This document shows positions 44,358-53,103 of a DNA stretch of 64,000 nucleotides, one piece after another; the stretch's first letter is position 1; each line of letters starts with the position of its first letter. Source of the DNA: Acholeplasmatales bacterium (GTDB lineage Bacteria; Bacillota_I; Bacilli_A; Acholeplasmatales; Anaeroplasmataceae). The stretch spans positions 1 to 64,000 of the forward strand of contig JAFXXC010000033.1 in the NCBI GenBank assembly GCA_017542485.1, written 5' to 3'. The notes beneath the pieces are model-generated. The model was given only the letters and a program-made list of their open reading frames with translations. It had not been told where the DNA came from and ran no database searches. The position numbers and the translations under genes were made by a program.

Positions 44358-45053
44358 TTATAATGTTATACTAATCTCATTGAATTTTACGCTTATTACT
44401 CTATTATTATAATCAATAGTAGTTGTGTATACATTATGAACATCTTTATGACCATTTAATATTTCTTCAGATATTATCGTAATTTTTTTATTATCTTTAT
44501 CTATAATTATATAATCAGTAAATTTTGAATAAAAATTATTCATATATTCAAATGTAAAATCATCAAATATTTTATTATATTCTGAATTACTGTATTCATT
44601 AGGTGGAAGTGGTATAGCATAATTTAAATTTAAAGAATATGGTGCTTCATCCATTCTATATTTAACATAAATAAAATTATTTAATACTTTAAGACAATAA
44701 CAATCATTTTTTTCAAACTTACTACTACAAATATAAAAATAGTTATTATTACAAAAATATAAATTTTCCTCTTTAATATCACTCTCTACTATTTTTATTT
44801 TTTCATTATTATAATATACATCACCATCAACATTAAAATACTCTAAGGTAGCTAATAGAGTATTTCCTCCATCTAAATCATTTTTAATTTTACTAATATT
44901 ATTACCAGTTAATGTAATTTCAGTAGAAGTAGAAGTATTATACCAATTTTGCCATTTTGATTTAATTTCTTTTAATTCTAATGATTGAGTACAAGAGGTA
45001 AAAATAATTAATAAGAAAATAAACATTACAATATTTTTTAACTTGCTTCGCAT
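44358..45053 (-). CDS. Lipoprotein of unknown function, paired with cysteine peptidase
   Basis: A 231-residue lipoprotein. The signal peptide KNIVMFIFLLIIFTSC ends in the lipobox FTSC. The mature chain is rich in Asn, Tyr and Ile with no family I recognise; LNNFIYVKYRMDEAPYSL and KKITIISEEILNGHK are its clearest structured parts. GGGGTG is 8 bases before the ATG. It overlaps the end of the upstream cysteine-peptidase gene by 16 bp, so it is co-translated and may be its partner or substrate at the cell surface. Confidence 0.72.
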   Translation of the reverse strand: MRSKLKNIVMFIFLLIIFTSCTQSLELKEIKSKWQNWYNTSTSTEITLTGNNISKIKNDLDGGNTLLATLEYFNVDGDVYYNNEKIKIVESDIKEENLYFCNNNYFYICSSKFEKNDCYCLKVLNNFIYVKYRMDEAPYSLNLNYAIPLPPNEYSNSEYNKIFDDFTFEYMNNFYSKFTDYIIIDKDNKKITIISEEILNGHKDVHNVYTTTIDYNNRVISVKFNEISITL

Positions 45054-45964
45054 ATGTAAGTCACCCCACTTAAAAGTTCCACATTAAAAAATGAATAATT
45101 GTTTTCATATAATGATGGAGGAAGAACCCCGTTCACATTTGCCCAGTCATCTAATGTATCTATCATACCATTATTTACACCAACAAAACACAAATCTAAA
45201 TCAACTTCTGGGTAATCTTCCTCCTCAACAGGAGCTGAATCATCAATATAATATATGTGTTTAATATAATATCCAGCAATAGTCATAGCATGTCCAACTC
45301 CATTACTACTAGTTATATGTGCAATTGCTGGCAAACAATTATTGTAAGCAGTTGATAAAACACTTACGAAATTAGTTGTTGTATAACTTGCATAATAATT
45401 AACGTTATAATTATCAAATAAAGTATTTAAATAATAACAACAATACTCCCTTGGTGCAGAACCACCTGTCCAACCACATTGAATATATGCATTAGTAACA
45501 TCATAAAAAACATTCATTGAATCATATATGTTATTATTTAATTGTGGACTATAAACTATATCCCCAGTACTAACCATATATCTAATAGCCATAGTAACAG
45601 CAGTAGGTTGACATATTCCACTTGTCAGTCCTATCTTATCATAATCGTTTATAATATTGTCATGATTTAAATCATGCATTAAATTACCTAAACGATTATA
45701 ATCATCTCTGAGGGTACTTTGATGAATATTTTGTGTAGCTAATAACGCATAATTATGTTCAGTTGTATAATAAAAATTAGGGTATGAACCAAATCTCCAC
45801 TCAATATAATCATCTACATCATCCATTGTATTAAATTCTAAGTCAACCCAAGTATAATCACCATCTTCATCACCAATTATTGGTTTTAACTGATTATTAA
45901 ATTTTAAAATAAATATTAAAAATACAAATAATAACAATTCAATAGATAAACTCATTTTTTTCAT
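45038..45964 (-). CDS. Secreted papain-like (C39/C10-type) cysteine peptidase
   Basis: A 308-residue exported protein with an uncleaved-looking N-terminal hydrophobic segment (LSIELLLFVFLIFILKF). The central part has a papain-like dyad: Cys in SGICQPTAVTMAIRYM (about 118) and His in NGVGHAMTIAGYYI (about 229), followed by VDLDLCFVGVNNG where the Asn usually lies. The pattern fits peptidase C39-like or streptopain-like families. The candidate left end of the IS110 element touches its start codon, so its native promoter was probably displaced. Expression may now depend on the element. Confidence 0.7.
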   Translation of the reverse strand: MKKMSLSIELLLFVFLIFILKFNNQLKPIIGDEDGDYTWVDLEFNTMDDVDDYIEWRFGSYPNFYYTTEHNYALLATQNIHQSTLRDDYNRLGNLMHDLNHDNIINDYDKIGLTSGICQPTAVTMAIRYMVSTGDIVYSPQLNNNIYDSMNVFYDVTNAYIQCGWTGGSAPREYCCYYLNTLFDNYNVNYYASYTTTNFVSVLSTAYNNCLPAIAHITSSNGVGHAMTIAGYYIKHIYYIDDSAPVEEEDYPEVDLDLCFVGVNNGMIDTLDDWANVNGVLPPSLYENNYSFFNVELLSGVTYICEAS

Positions 45965-46019
45965 ATAAAACCTAGTATAATCAAATTGTACTTAAGATTA
46001 TACATCCTCCTTCATAAAG

Positions 46020-46258
46020 AGTATTGTTTATAGTTACGAGTACAACATAACTTTTATATCATCCTTTTTAGATGTTATAATTCTTATAAGCACTGTAGTC
46101 TGTTACATTTATATCACCTACAGGAGTCATAAGACTCTCTGGTTAATTGAGGTTTCAGCTACAGTCTTTTCTTTTATATGGTTATAAGTTGGTTACAGCT
46201 CTACTTGTTAGATGTCTGGTTATAAGGAACTAGGTTACGTTAAGAAAAGTACTGTAGG
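46020..46258 (+). ncRNA. Candidate bridge RNA of the IS110 element
   Basis: The noncoding left part of the element is predicted to fold. GAGTC/GACTC form a hairpin (46124-46137), and CTACAGTCTTTTCTT (46159-46173) pairs with AAGAAAAG-T-ACTGTAG (46242-46257), closing a 68-base internal region. Within or at that region TTTTATATGGTTA (46172-46184) is exactly complementary to 47467-47479 at the right end, and ACTAGGTT (46229-46236) to 45969-45976 at the left end. In IS110 elements such loops guide donor and target recognition. A second TTTTATAT occurs at 46052. The exact ends of the RNA are unknown. Confidence 0.5.
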
Positions 46259-46296
46259 TAGCACCAGTGCCAAAATATAATAAGGAGGCTGACATT

Positions 46297-47409
46297 ATGA
46301 TTTATGTTGGAATTGACGTCGCCAGTCAAAAACACGATTACTATATGATTAGTGATCAAGGCGAAATATATACCTCTCGTTCTATAACTATTCCTAACAA
46401 TAACGAGGGATATAAAAAACTCCACAAATCAATCCAAGAATTTTGTGGAGCAACTAAAGATTCTAAAGTTCGTATAGGACTAGAGTCTACTGGATTTTAT
46501 CATAAGAACATTGTTTCATATCTTCTCGCACAAGATTATGAAGTTATGATTATTAATCCAATACTAATTCATTTAGACAAGAAATCACATAAGGTACACA
46601 TTCAAAAGAATGATAACTTAGACGCAATAGCAATATGTGATTATCTTCAAGATCGTAAAACAGTCTTCAAGCCCTATACAACTATATCTTATCACACTGA
46701 CGCCTTAAAAGCATTATCTCGTGATAGATTTACTTTAGTTGAAGAATTAAGATTAGCTAAAATTAATATTTATAAGCTATTAACACAGCTATTTCCTGAA
46801 TATTTGAAGCTTTTTAGTAATGTTTATCAAGGTTCAGCTCTTGATATCATAACGAAATATCCCAGTCCATCTAGACTAACTAAAGCACACGAAAAGACTA
46901 TCTCTTCTATGATTCATGGTAAATGCCAAGTTAAAGCTAAAGATGTGATTTCGGCAGCTAAATCATCGATTGGAATCAAAGATGAATACCTTACGTTTCA
47001 ACTCATTCAAGGAATCAAAAGACTTAATTCTATTCAATCTGAAATAAATGAATATAACGAGCAAATCAAAACTTACGTTGAAATGATAAATCCGAACATA
47101 TTAACCATTTCAGGTATAAGTTACATTACTGCGGGTCTTATACTTGGTGAAATAGGCGATATTAGTAATTTCAAGAATTCAGAGCACCTAATATCTTATG
47201 CAGGATTAGATGTTAAAATCTATGAATCTGGTAAATATAAAGCAAAGTTCTTAAGTATATCTAAGAAGGGTTCTACATATTTGAGATATGCCTTATACCA
47301 AGCAGCCAAGGTATGTTGGATACACGACCCAATGTTTCATGAATACTACCTCAAGAAACAAGCCGAGAATAAACATTACTATGTAATATTAGGACACATA
47401 GAAAAGTAA
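46297..47409 (+). CDS. IS110-family transposase with premature C-terminal stop
   Basis: A 370-residue serine/DEDD recombinase of IS110 type, starting at the ATG at 46297 behind AAGGAGG. The DEDD RuvC-like part has YVGIDVASQKHDYYM, RIGLESTGFYH and NDNLDAIAICDYL. The C-terminal Transposase_20 domain has LTISGISYITAGLILGEIGD, SYAGLDVKIYESGKYK and ISKKGSTYLRYALYQAAK with the catalytic Ser. Family members continue past GHIEK. Here a TAA stop comes next and the same frame then reads LTKVIYSVLKNNKPYSPQI to a second stop at 47467-47469, so about 20 residues were probably lost by one base change (such as AAA to TAA). It may be inactive. Confidence 0.9.
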   Translation: MIYVGIDVASQKHDYYMISDQGEIYTSRSITIPNNNEGYKKLHKSIQEFCGATKDSKVRIGLESTGFYHKNIVSYLLAQDYEVMIINPILIHLDKKSHKVHIQKNDNLDAIAICDYLQDRKTVFKPYTTISYHTDALKALSRDRFTLVEELRLAKINIYKLLTQLFPEYLKLFSNVYQGSALDIITKYPSPSRLTKAHEKTISSMIHGKCQVKAKDVISAAKSSIGIKDEYLTFQLIQGIKRLNSIQSEINEYNEQIKTYVEMINPNILTISGISYITAGLILGEIGDISNFKNSEHLISYAGLDVKIYESGKYKAKFLSISKKGSTYLRYALYQAAKVCWIHDPMFHEYYLKKQAENKHYYVILGHIEK

Positions 47410-47479
47410 TTAACTAAGGTTATCTATTCTGTTTTAAAGAATAACAAACCTTATTCTCCACAAATTTAACCATATAAAA

Positions 47480-48315
47480 TTTTCAAAGATCTAGATATAT
47501 ACAATAAATTTAACTTATCTTCAATTTTTAAAAAATCCATAAATTGAGGATTTTTCGTCTTGGAGTTATTTTACTATAAATAAATATTTCAGTATTTTTC
47601 AATTATCTCTTGATTTATTTATAGTTGGCTCAATTTTATTTTTATTTAAAGATAATAACATATTATATAAATAAAGATGTAATATTTGTGGTAATTATAG
47701 CATATTAAATAATAATATTCAATTTTATCAAATGAAATATTACATAATTAAATGTGGATAACTTTTGAAAATTTTCACTAAATATCTAATAAAAATAATG
47801 AAAATTTTTCTTAAAACATTATTCAATTACATCTAAAATTATACAAAAAATAATGAATAAAATTTTAAAAATAATTCTTGACAAAATCGTTTTAGGATGC
47901 TTGTTGATAAATTGTATTAAAATTTCAAACAAATTTTATCAAAATGTATATAAATTAATTAAAAATAGCTTAGGTAAGCCATTTATTTAATATTTTAATA
48001 TTTTACAATTATAGTTGTAAACATAAAATTGTTATTAATTTTTCTTTAAATGTGGATAACTTTTCAACGTATTTATTAACCTGTGAAAAGTTGTTAAAAT
48101 TAAAAAAATCGCACCACTATAGCATTAATTAAAAAAGTTATCCACAATTATAACCTTTATAAATCCACATTTTTCAAAGTTATCCACAATTTTTGTGGAA
48201 AAGTTTTTATTTATTCTTTATTTTTTTGTGATATCATTTTAGTTGAAAATTTGATGTGTTAATAATAAAACACTTCTATTACTATATTATAATATTATGT
48301 TTGGGGTTAGATAAA
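47480..48315. other. Origin region upstream of dnaA with DnaA boxes
   Basis: About 840 bp without genes, more than 80% A+T. DnaA boxes (TTATCCACA or its complement) are at 47753-47761, 48051-48059, 48138-48146 and 48180-48188, with weaker ones near 48163 (AAATCCACA) and 48194 (TTTGTGGAA). Long A/T tracts lie between them. Box orientation changes in the middle (two complement, then two direct). This is the incAB-like half of a Bacillus-type bipartite origin; the unwinding half is beyond dnaA. Confidence 0.85.
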
Positions 48316-49650
48316 ATGCAAAATTATCAGGAATTATGGAATGATGTTAAATCAGTTTTAAAGGATAAGTTATCTGAAGAAACATTTAACAATACATTTG
48401 GTGAAGTAAAAAAAGTATATAAAGAAGAAAATGGAACTTTATATATAATTGTACCATCAGTATATATCAAAGCTACTATTAATACAGTTCATTATAAAAA
48501 TATATCTAATATAATAGATGAATTAAGTACTAAAAAATTAAGAGCAAAATTTGTATTAGAAGATGAAGTAAAAGAAGATAATAAAATTATTACTAATAAA
48601 CCTGCTTTAATTATTAATAATTTAAATCAAAATTTTACTTTTGAATCATTTGTATTAGGTGCTTCTAATAGAGCAGCTTATTTGGCTGCCTCAAGAGTAG
48701 CTGAAAATCCAGGATCTGCTTTTAAATCAAGCTTTAATCCATTATATATTTTTGGTGGAGTTGGTTTAGGTAAGACTCATTTAATGCAAGCTATAGGTAA
48801 TTATATACAAGATACAAACGAAAATTTTAAAATTCTATATATTCAAGCATATGATTATTATACTGAATATTCTAAAGCTTCAAGAGATAAGAATTGGGAT
48901 GCTTTTGAAGAAAAATATAGTAATATAGATGTTTTATTAATTGATGATATTCAAATGCTTGAAGGTAAAAAAGAAACACAAACACAATTCTTTCAATTAT
49001 TTAATGACATGATATTAAATGGTAAACAAGTTGTTGTAACATCTGATAGACCAGCTGATAAATTAAATAATTTTATGGATAGATTATATACAAGATTTCA
49101 AGATGGTGATATTGAAAATATCAATCAACCAGATTTACCACAAAGAATTAATATTTTAAAAAGAAAAGTTGCTGAACAAACTACTAAAAACGTACCTGAC
49201 GATGTTTTAAATTTTATTGCAGAAACATTTACTAATAATGTAAGGGAATTACAGGGTGCTTTAACAAGAGTATTAAATTATTCTGAGTTTTTTAATCAGG
49301 ATATTAATTTAGAAATGGCAAAAGAATCACTTGATGTATTAATTAAAGCTAATAAAGCTAATAGTGATAATGACTATCAAAATTGTTTATCTGTTATAGC
49401 TAATTGGTATAATATTAGTGTTGCGGATATATTAGGTGCCTCACGTGCTAATAAAGTAGTATTACCAAGACATATAGCAATGTATATATTAAAAACAAAA
49501 TATGAATTATCATATTCTAAAATTGGTAGCATATTAAATGGTAGAGATCACTCAACTATTATTAATGGTTGTAATAAAATAGAAAATGATTTAAAAAATA
49601 ATCAAGAATTAATAGTTAAGTCTGTTGAAGCAATATTAAAAAAGTTATAA
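48316..49650 (+). CDS. dnaA: Chromosomal replication initiator DnaA
   Basis: A 444-residue AAA+ initiator. Domain I begins MQNYQELWNDVKSVLKD. Domain III has Walker A FGGVGLGKTHLMQ, Walker B VLLIDDIQMLEGK and the box VII arginine region NVRELQGALTRVLNY. Domain IV has the DnaA signature VADILGASRANKVVLPRHIA and RDHSTIINGCNKIE, which reads the DnaA box. I start it at the ATG at 48316-48318 (GGGG upstream); a longer GTG frame adds a hydrophobic stretch foreign to DnaA. The linker domain II is short. Confidence 0.97.
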   Translation: MQNYQELWNDVKSVLKDKLSEETFNNTFGEVKKVYKEENGTLYIIVPSVYIKATINTVHYKNISNIIDELSTKKLRAKFVLEDEVKEDNKIITNKPALIINNLNQNFTFESFVLGASNRAAYLAASRVAENPGSAFKSSFNPLYIFGGVGLGKTHLMQAIGNYIQDTNENFKILYIQAYDYYTEYSKASRDKNWDAFEEKYSNIDVLLIDDIQMLEGKKETQTQFFQLFNDMILNGKQVVVTSDRPADKLNNFMDRLYTRFQDGDIENINQPDLPQRINILKRKVAEQTTKNVPDDVLNFIAETFTNNVRELQGALTRVLNYSEFFNQDINLEMAKESLDVLIKANKANSDNDYQNCLSVIANWYNISVADILGASRANKVVLPRHIAMYILKTKYELSYSKIGSILNGRDHSTIINGCNKIENDLKNNQELIVKSVEAILKKL

Positions 49651-49729
49651 TTAAAACTGTTTATAATATGTTTATTTTTAACAATTATTATGCTATAATA
49701 AAATAGTGTAGTTAAGTCATTTTTCATAG

Positions 49730-49769
49730 TTATCCACACTATCCACAGACGTTATTACTAATACTATTA
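49730..49769 (+). promoter_or_regulatory. Origin unwinding element: two DnaA boxes, GC step and DnaA-trios
   Basis: TTATCCACA (49730-49738) and CTATCCACA (49739-49747) abut, then GACG, then TTATTACTAATACTATTA (49752-49769), followed by an A/T tract. This closely matches the basal unwinding system of Bacillus subtilis between dnaA and dnaN, in which the trios hold DnaA on single-stranded DNA. Confidence 0.75.
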
Positions 49770-49802
49770 AAATTTATTATTTAATTTTTTTTGGAGGTCA
49801 AA

Positions 49803-50945
49803 ATGAATATTACAATTGATCGTGAGGTACTACTTGAAAATTTAAATATTATTTCAAGAGGATTACCATTAAAATCACCAATGCCTATTCTAACAGGAAT
49901 TAAGCTTTATGCTACTGATGTTGATTTATTTTTAACATCTTCTAATTCTGATATTTCAGTTGAAGTAAGAATTAATGATCAATCATTAGTAATTGATGAA
50001 GCAGGTTCAACAGTTATTCCTGGTAGATATTTTATAGATATTATTAAGAAATTAAATTCTAGAAAGATTAATTTATATTTATCTGATAATAAAATATTAA
50101 TAATTAAAGCAGATCGTGGTGAATATAAATTACACATAATGAGTGCTTTAGATTATCCTAAAATTGATTTTGTACCTCTTGAAGATCCATTAACAATAGA
50201 ATCTGATTTATTAAAAGAATTAATTAAATCAACAGCATTCGCAACAGCACAAAATGAAAAGAAACCTATTTTAACAGGTGTTAATTTTAAAAATACTAGT
50301 GGTGAATTAGTTGTTACTGCAACAGATTCTTTTAGATTATCTCAAAAAATAACAACAATTAATAATGAATATAAAGATTTTAATATTACTATACCTTCAA
50401 AATCATTAGATGAATTATTAAAGGCTATTGATAATTATGAAGAAAATTTAAATTTATATTTTTCACAAAATAAATTATTAGTTGTTTATAAGAATGTTTG
50501 TTTCCAAACAAGATTATTAGATGGTAATTTTCCTGATACTTCAAGATTAATACCACAAACATTCCCGATTACTGTTAAATTTAATAAAGATGAATTAATA
50601 GAAGTAGTAGAGAGAGTGTCTTTATTTTCACCTAGAGATAAGGAAAGAGATAAAGAAATTACATATTCTATTATAAAATTAACTATTAGAAATGATAGAA
50701 CAGTAGAATTATCTACAAATAATGCTACAGTTGGTGGAGCTAATGAAGATATTATTCCAACTGAAGTAATTGCAACAAATCCAATTACAATTGCATTTTC
50801 ATCTAGATATTTAATTGAAGCATTAAAGAGTTTTATGTCTTCTGAAGTATCTTTATATTTAACTGCAGAAGTAAGACCATTTGTAATTAAGGGAGAAAGA
50901 GATTTTAATCTTACTCAATTAATTTTACCTGTAAGAATGGATTAA
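49803..50945 (+). CDS. dnaN: DNA polymerase III beta sliding clamp
   Basis: A 380-residue ring-forming clamp. Three similar domains are visible; family landmarks are SRGLPLKSPMPILTGIKL, VTATDSFRLSQKI and the C-terminal QLILPVRM. I start it at the ATG at 49803, 8 bases after GGAGG. A TTG-initiated frame 12 bases longer is unlikely. It has its own terminator and so is not in an operon with the ABC exporter downstream. Confidence 0.97.
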   Translation: MNITIDREVLLENLNIISRGLPLKSPMPILTGIKLYATDVDLFLTSSNSDISVEVRINDQSLVIDEAGSTVIPGRYFIDIIKKLNSRKINLYLSDNKILIIKADRGEYKLHIMSALDYPKIDFVPLEDPLTIESDLLKELIKSTAFATAQNEKKPILTGVNFKNTSGELVVTATDSFRLSQKITTINNEYKDFNITIPSKSLDELLKAIDNYEENLNLYFSQNKLLVVYKNVCFQTRLLDGNFPDTSRLIPQTFPITVKFNKDELIEVVERVSLFSPRDKERDKEITYSIIKLTIRNDRTVELSTNNATVGGANEDIIPTEVIATNPITIAFSSRYLIEALKSFMSSEVSLYLTAEVRPFVIKGERDFNLTQLILPVRMD

Positions 50946-50961
50946 TATATTATAAAAATGA

Positions 50962-50990
50962 TTCACAACTTTTTGTTGTGAATTTATTTG
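50962..50990 (+). terminator. Terminator of dnaN
   Basis: TTCACAAC (50962-50969) and GTTGTGAA (50975-50982) pair around TTTTT, followed by TTTATTTG. Confidence 0.85.
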
Positions 50991-51009
50991 TATATAAAAG
51001 GAGAATAAT

Positions 51010-51786
51010 ATGATTGTTTTAAGAGATGTTAATAAAATTTATGGTAAAGGAGAAGGTGCAGTACATGCCCTTAAAGATGCTAATTTAGTTATCGAAGATG
51101 GTAAATTTACTGCAATCTTAGGTAAATCTGGTTCAGGTAAATCTACATTAATGAATATTATAGGTGCTTTAGATTCACCTACATCAGGTACTATTGAATC
51201 TAATGGAGTTATTTTAAATGAATTAGATAAAAATGAATTGGCAAAATATCGTAATAAAACTACTGGATTTGTTTTTCAATCATTTTATCTTGAGCCAACA
51301 TTTACTGTTTTGGAAAATGTAGCAATGCCTTTAACAATAGCTGGAATGAATAAAAAGGAAAGAGAATTAAAAGCTACAAAAATAATAGAAGAATTAGGAT
51401 TGTCAGAAAAAATAAATAAAAAAGCATCTGAATTATCAGGTGGACAAAAACAAAGAGTATCTATTGCACGTGCATTAGTACATGACCCTGATATTGTGCT
51501 TGCAGATGAACCAACAGGAAATCTTGATAGTCAAAATGGTGCTGAGGTAATGGCATTACTTAAAAAAATTGTTGAAAAAGGTAAATCAGTTATATTAGTT
51601 ACACATAATATGGAAGATGCAAAAAATGCAGATAATATTATAGAAATAAAAGATGGTGTAGCTACTGCTAAATATATGAATGGTAAATATGATAATTTAT
51701 TTGAACATAAAACATATATTGTTGAAGAAAATAATAAAAAAGAAATTGGTGAAAGTGTAGAAAATAAAGTAGAAGAGGTAAAATAA
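51010..51786 (+). CDS. MacB/LolD-type ABC transporter ATPase
   Basis: A 258-residue ATPase of the mechano-transmitter ABC class. Walker A LGKSGSGKSTLMNIIGALD, Q-loop FQSFYLEPTFTVLENV, signature LSGGQKQRVSIARAL, Walker B IVLADEPTGNLDS and H-loop VTHNMEDAK are present. The final 40 residues are acidic and specific to this protein. It works with the two permeases that follow (1-bp overlap with the first). The operon exports or senses something at the membrane, perhaps a peptide, rather than importing nutrients. Confidence 0.94.
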   Translation: MIVLRDVNKIYGKGEGAVHALKDANLVIEDGKFTAILGKSGSGKSTLMNIIGALDSPTSGTIESNGVILNELDKNELAKYRNKTTGFVFQSFYLEPTFTVLENVAMPLTIAGMNKKERELKATKIIEELGLSEKINKKASELSGGQKQRVSIARALVHDPDIVLADEPTGNLDSQNGAEVMALLKKIVEKGKSVILVTHNMEDAKNADNIIEIKDGVATAKYMNGKYDNLFEHKTYIVEENNKKEIGESVENKVEEVK

Positions 51787-53102
51787 TGAAATTTGTAGAT
51801 AGATATAAAATATCATTACATAATATCAGTAATAATAAATCTAGATCTATATTAACTACAATAATTGTTTATATTATTTCTTTTTTAATTATGGCAATAA
51901 TGTGTATTGCAATAACATATTATGTTAATCAAAATAAGATTATTTATAAATATTATGAGACAGTCGGTGAAACTAATATTTCATATAATAATTATAATGG
52001 TGATAAACAAGGAAAGAAATTTAATAAAGATTTATATGTAACATATAAGAATGTTATTGATAAGCATAGTAAAGATATTAATTATATAGAATATTCAATA
52101 AATAATATGTATGATGTTGGATTAACTGATTATAGTTATCCAATCAAATTAAATATTATTGAAGGTACTGGTATTAACAAATCAATAAAAAATAGTAATA
52201 AAATATATGTTTCAAGTAATTATGTTAGTCAATATTATAATAATTATGGAAAACAGTTAAGTGTAGGATCTAAATTTATATATAATTATTCATATTCACC
52301 AAATAATAAAACTTATGAAAATGAAGAAATTGAATTAGAAATCGCTGGTATTTATAAAGCAGAAAAGAAGAATAATTACAATATAAAAAATGTTTATATT
52401 GATTGTGAATATGTATTAAATAATTTTAAATATTCATCTATTTCATCTTTTAATATTGAATATAATATTGATAAGATAAGCTTTGATTCTTCTAGATTTA
52501 AAAATGAATTAAAATCATTATATGAAGAAATAAAAGAAATAATGCCATTATCATATAATAGATATACTAATGGAAATAATGAAGTTGTTGAAAAAGAATA
52601 TGAATCTGTTAATTGTAGTGTATTAGAGGATTTAAAGATGTATGTAATAATTGGTTATGTTATTTTAGGATTTGCTGGCTTTTTAGCAATAGTCCTAATG
52701 TTATTATCAATTGGTTCTTTAGCTAATACTATTGTTATTTCTGTAAATAAAAATAAAAAATTTATTGGTTTAATGAAGGCATTAGGTTTAAATGAAAGAG
52801 ATTTAAAATCCACAATTAAATATGAATCTATGACAACAATTATAATTGGTGTTTTATTAGCTTTTGGTTCTTTATATATAATTAAAGCACCATTGACAAG
52901 TATATCTAGTGGTATATTAGAAAGTACTTTTACTATGTATTTAGCTAAAATAAAGGATTATGCAATAATAATGGAGATTCCTATTTATGTTCCTATATTA
53001 ACTATAATATTCTTCATATTATTTACATTATTATTCTCAAAATCAAGTATGTCTAAAATTTCAAAAACAGACCCTATGGCTGTTATAAGTGAGGTGTCAT
53101 AG
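51786..53102 (+). CDS. FtsX/MacB-type ABC permease, first subunit
   Basis: A 438-residue permease. One N-terminal membrane helix (SILTTIIVYIISFLIMAIM) is followed by an extracellular domain of about 230 residues rich in Asn, Tyr and Lys, then three C-terminal helices (for example YVIIGYVILGFAGFLAIVLM and the FtsX-typical KFIGLMKALGLNERDLKSTI). The layout is that of a MacB-like half-transporter. It overlaps the ATPase stop by 1 bp and the next permease follows directly. Confidence 0.88.
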   Translation: MKFVDRYKISLHNISNNKSRSILTTIIVYIISFLIMAIMCIAITYYVNQNKIIYKYYETVGETNISYNNYNGDKQGKKFNKDLYVTYKNVIDKHSKDINYIEYSINNMYDVGLTDYSYPIKLNIIEGTGINKSIKNSNKIYVSSNYVSQYYNNYGKQLSVGSKFIYNYSYSPNNKTYENEEIELEIAGIYKAEKKNNYNIKNVYIDCEYVLNNFKYSSISSFNIEYNIDKISFDSSRFKNELKSLYEEIKEIMPLSYNRYTNGNNEVVEKEYESVNCSVLEDLKMYVIIGYVILGFAGFLAIVLMLLSIGSLANTIVISVNKNKKFIGLMKALGLNERDLKSTIKYESMTTIIIGVLLAFGSLYIIKAPLTSISSGILESTFTMYLAKIKDYAIIMEIPIYVPILTIIFFILFTLLFSKSSMSKISKTDPMAVISEVS

Positions 53103-53103
53103 T

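Larger units (their letters stand above)
45962..47479 (+). mobile_element. IS110-family insertion sequence, about 1.5 kb, between rpmH and dnaA
   Basis: One IS110-type transposase gene with a 330-bp noncoding left part. The 9-bp sequence CATATAAAA occurs at 45962-45970 and again at 47471-47479, 1509 bp apart, and probably marks the shared core at both junctions, as expected for an element that does not have terminal inverted repeats. The transposase frame (including the part after its premature stop) ends at 47469, just before the right copy. The reconstructed empty site would read TTTCATATAAAATTTTC. The boundaries are inference; the family call is firm. Confidence 0.7.

Noticed and set aside
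45965-46015. A 14-codon open frame (MYNLKYNLIILGFI) on the minus strand ending exactly at the peptidase start, behind GGAGG
   Set aside because: The ATG directly abuts the GGAGG with no spacing, and the region is probably element DNA; a real leader peptide is not supported.
48256-48315. Twenty-codon longer N terminus of DnaA from a GTG
   Set aside because: The extension is hydrophobic and unlike DnaA domain I; the family start MQNYQELWNDV is at 48316.
47480-48315. Possible CRISPR-like or repeat array in the AT-rich gap before dnaA
   Set aside because: The recurring TGTGGATAA/TTATCCACA elements are DnaA boxes at irregular spacing, with no regular spacers.
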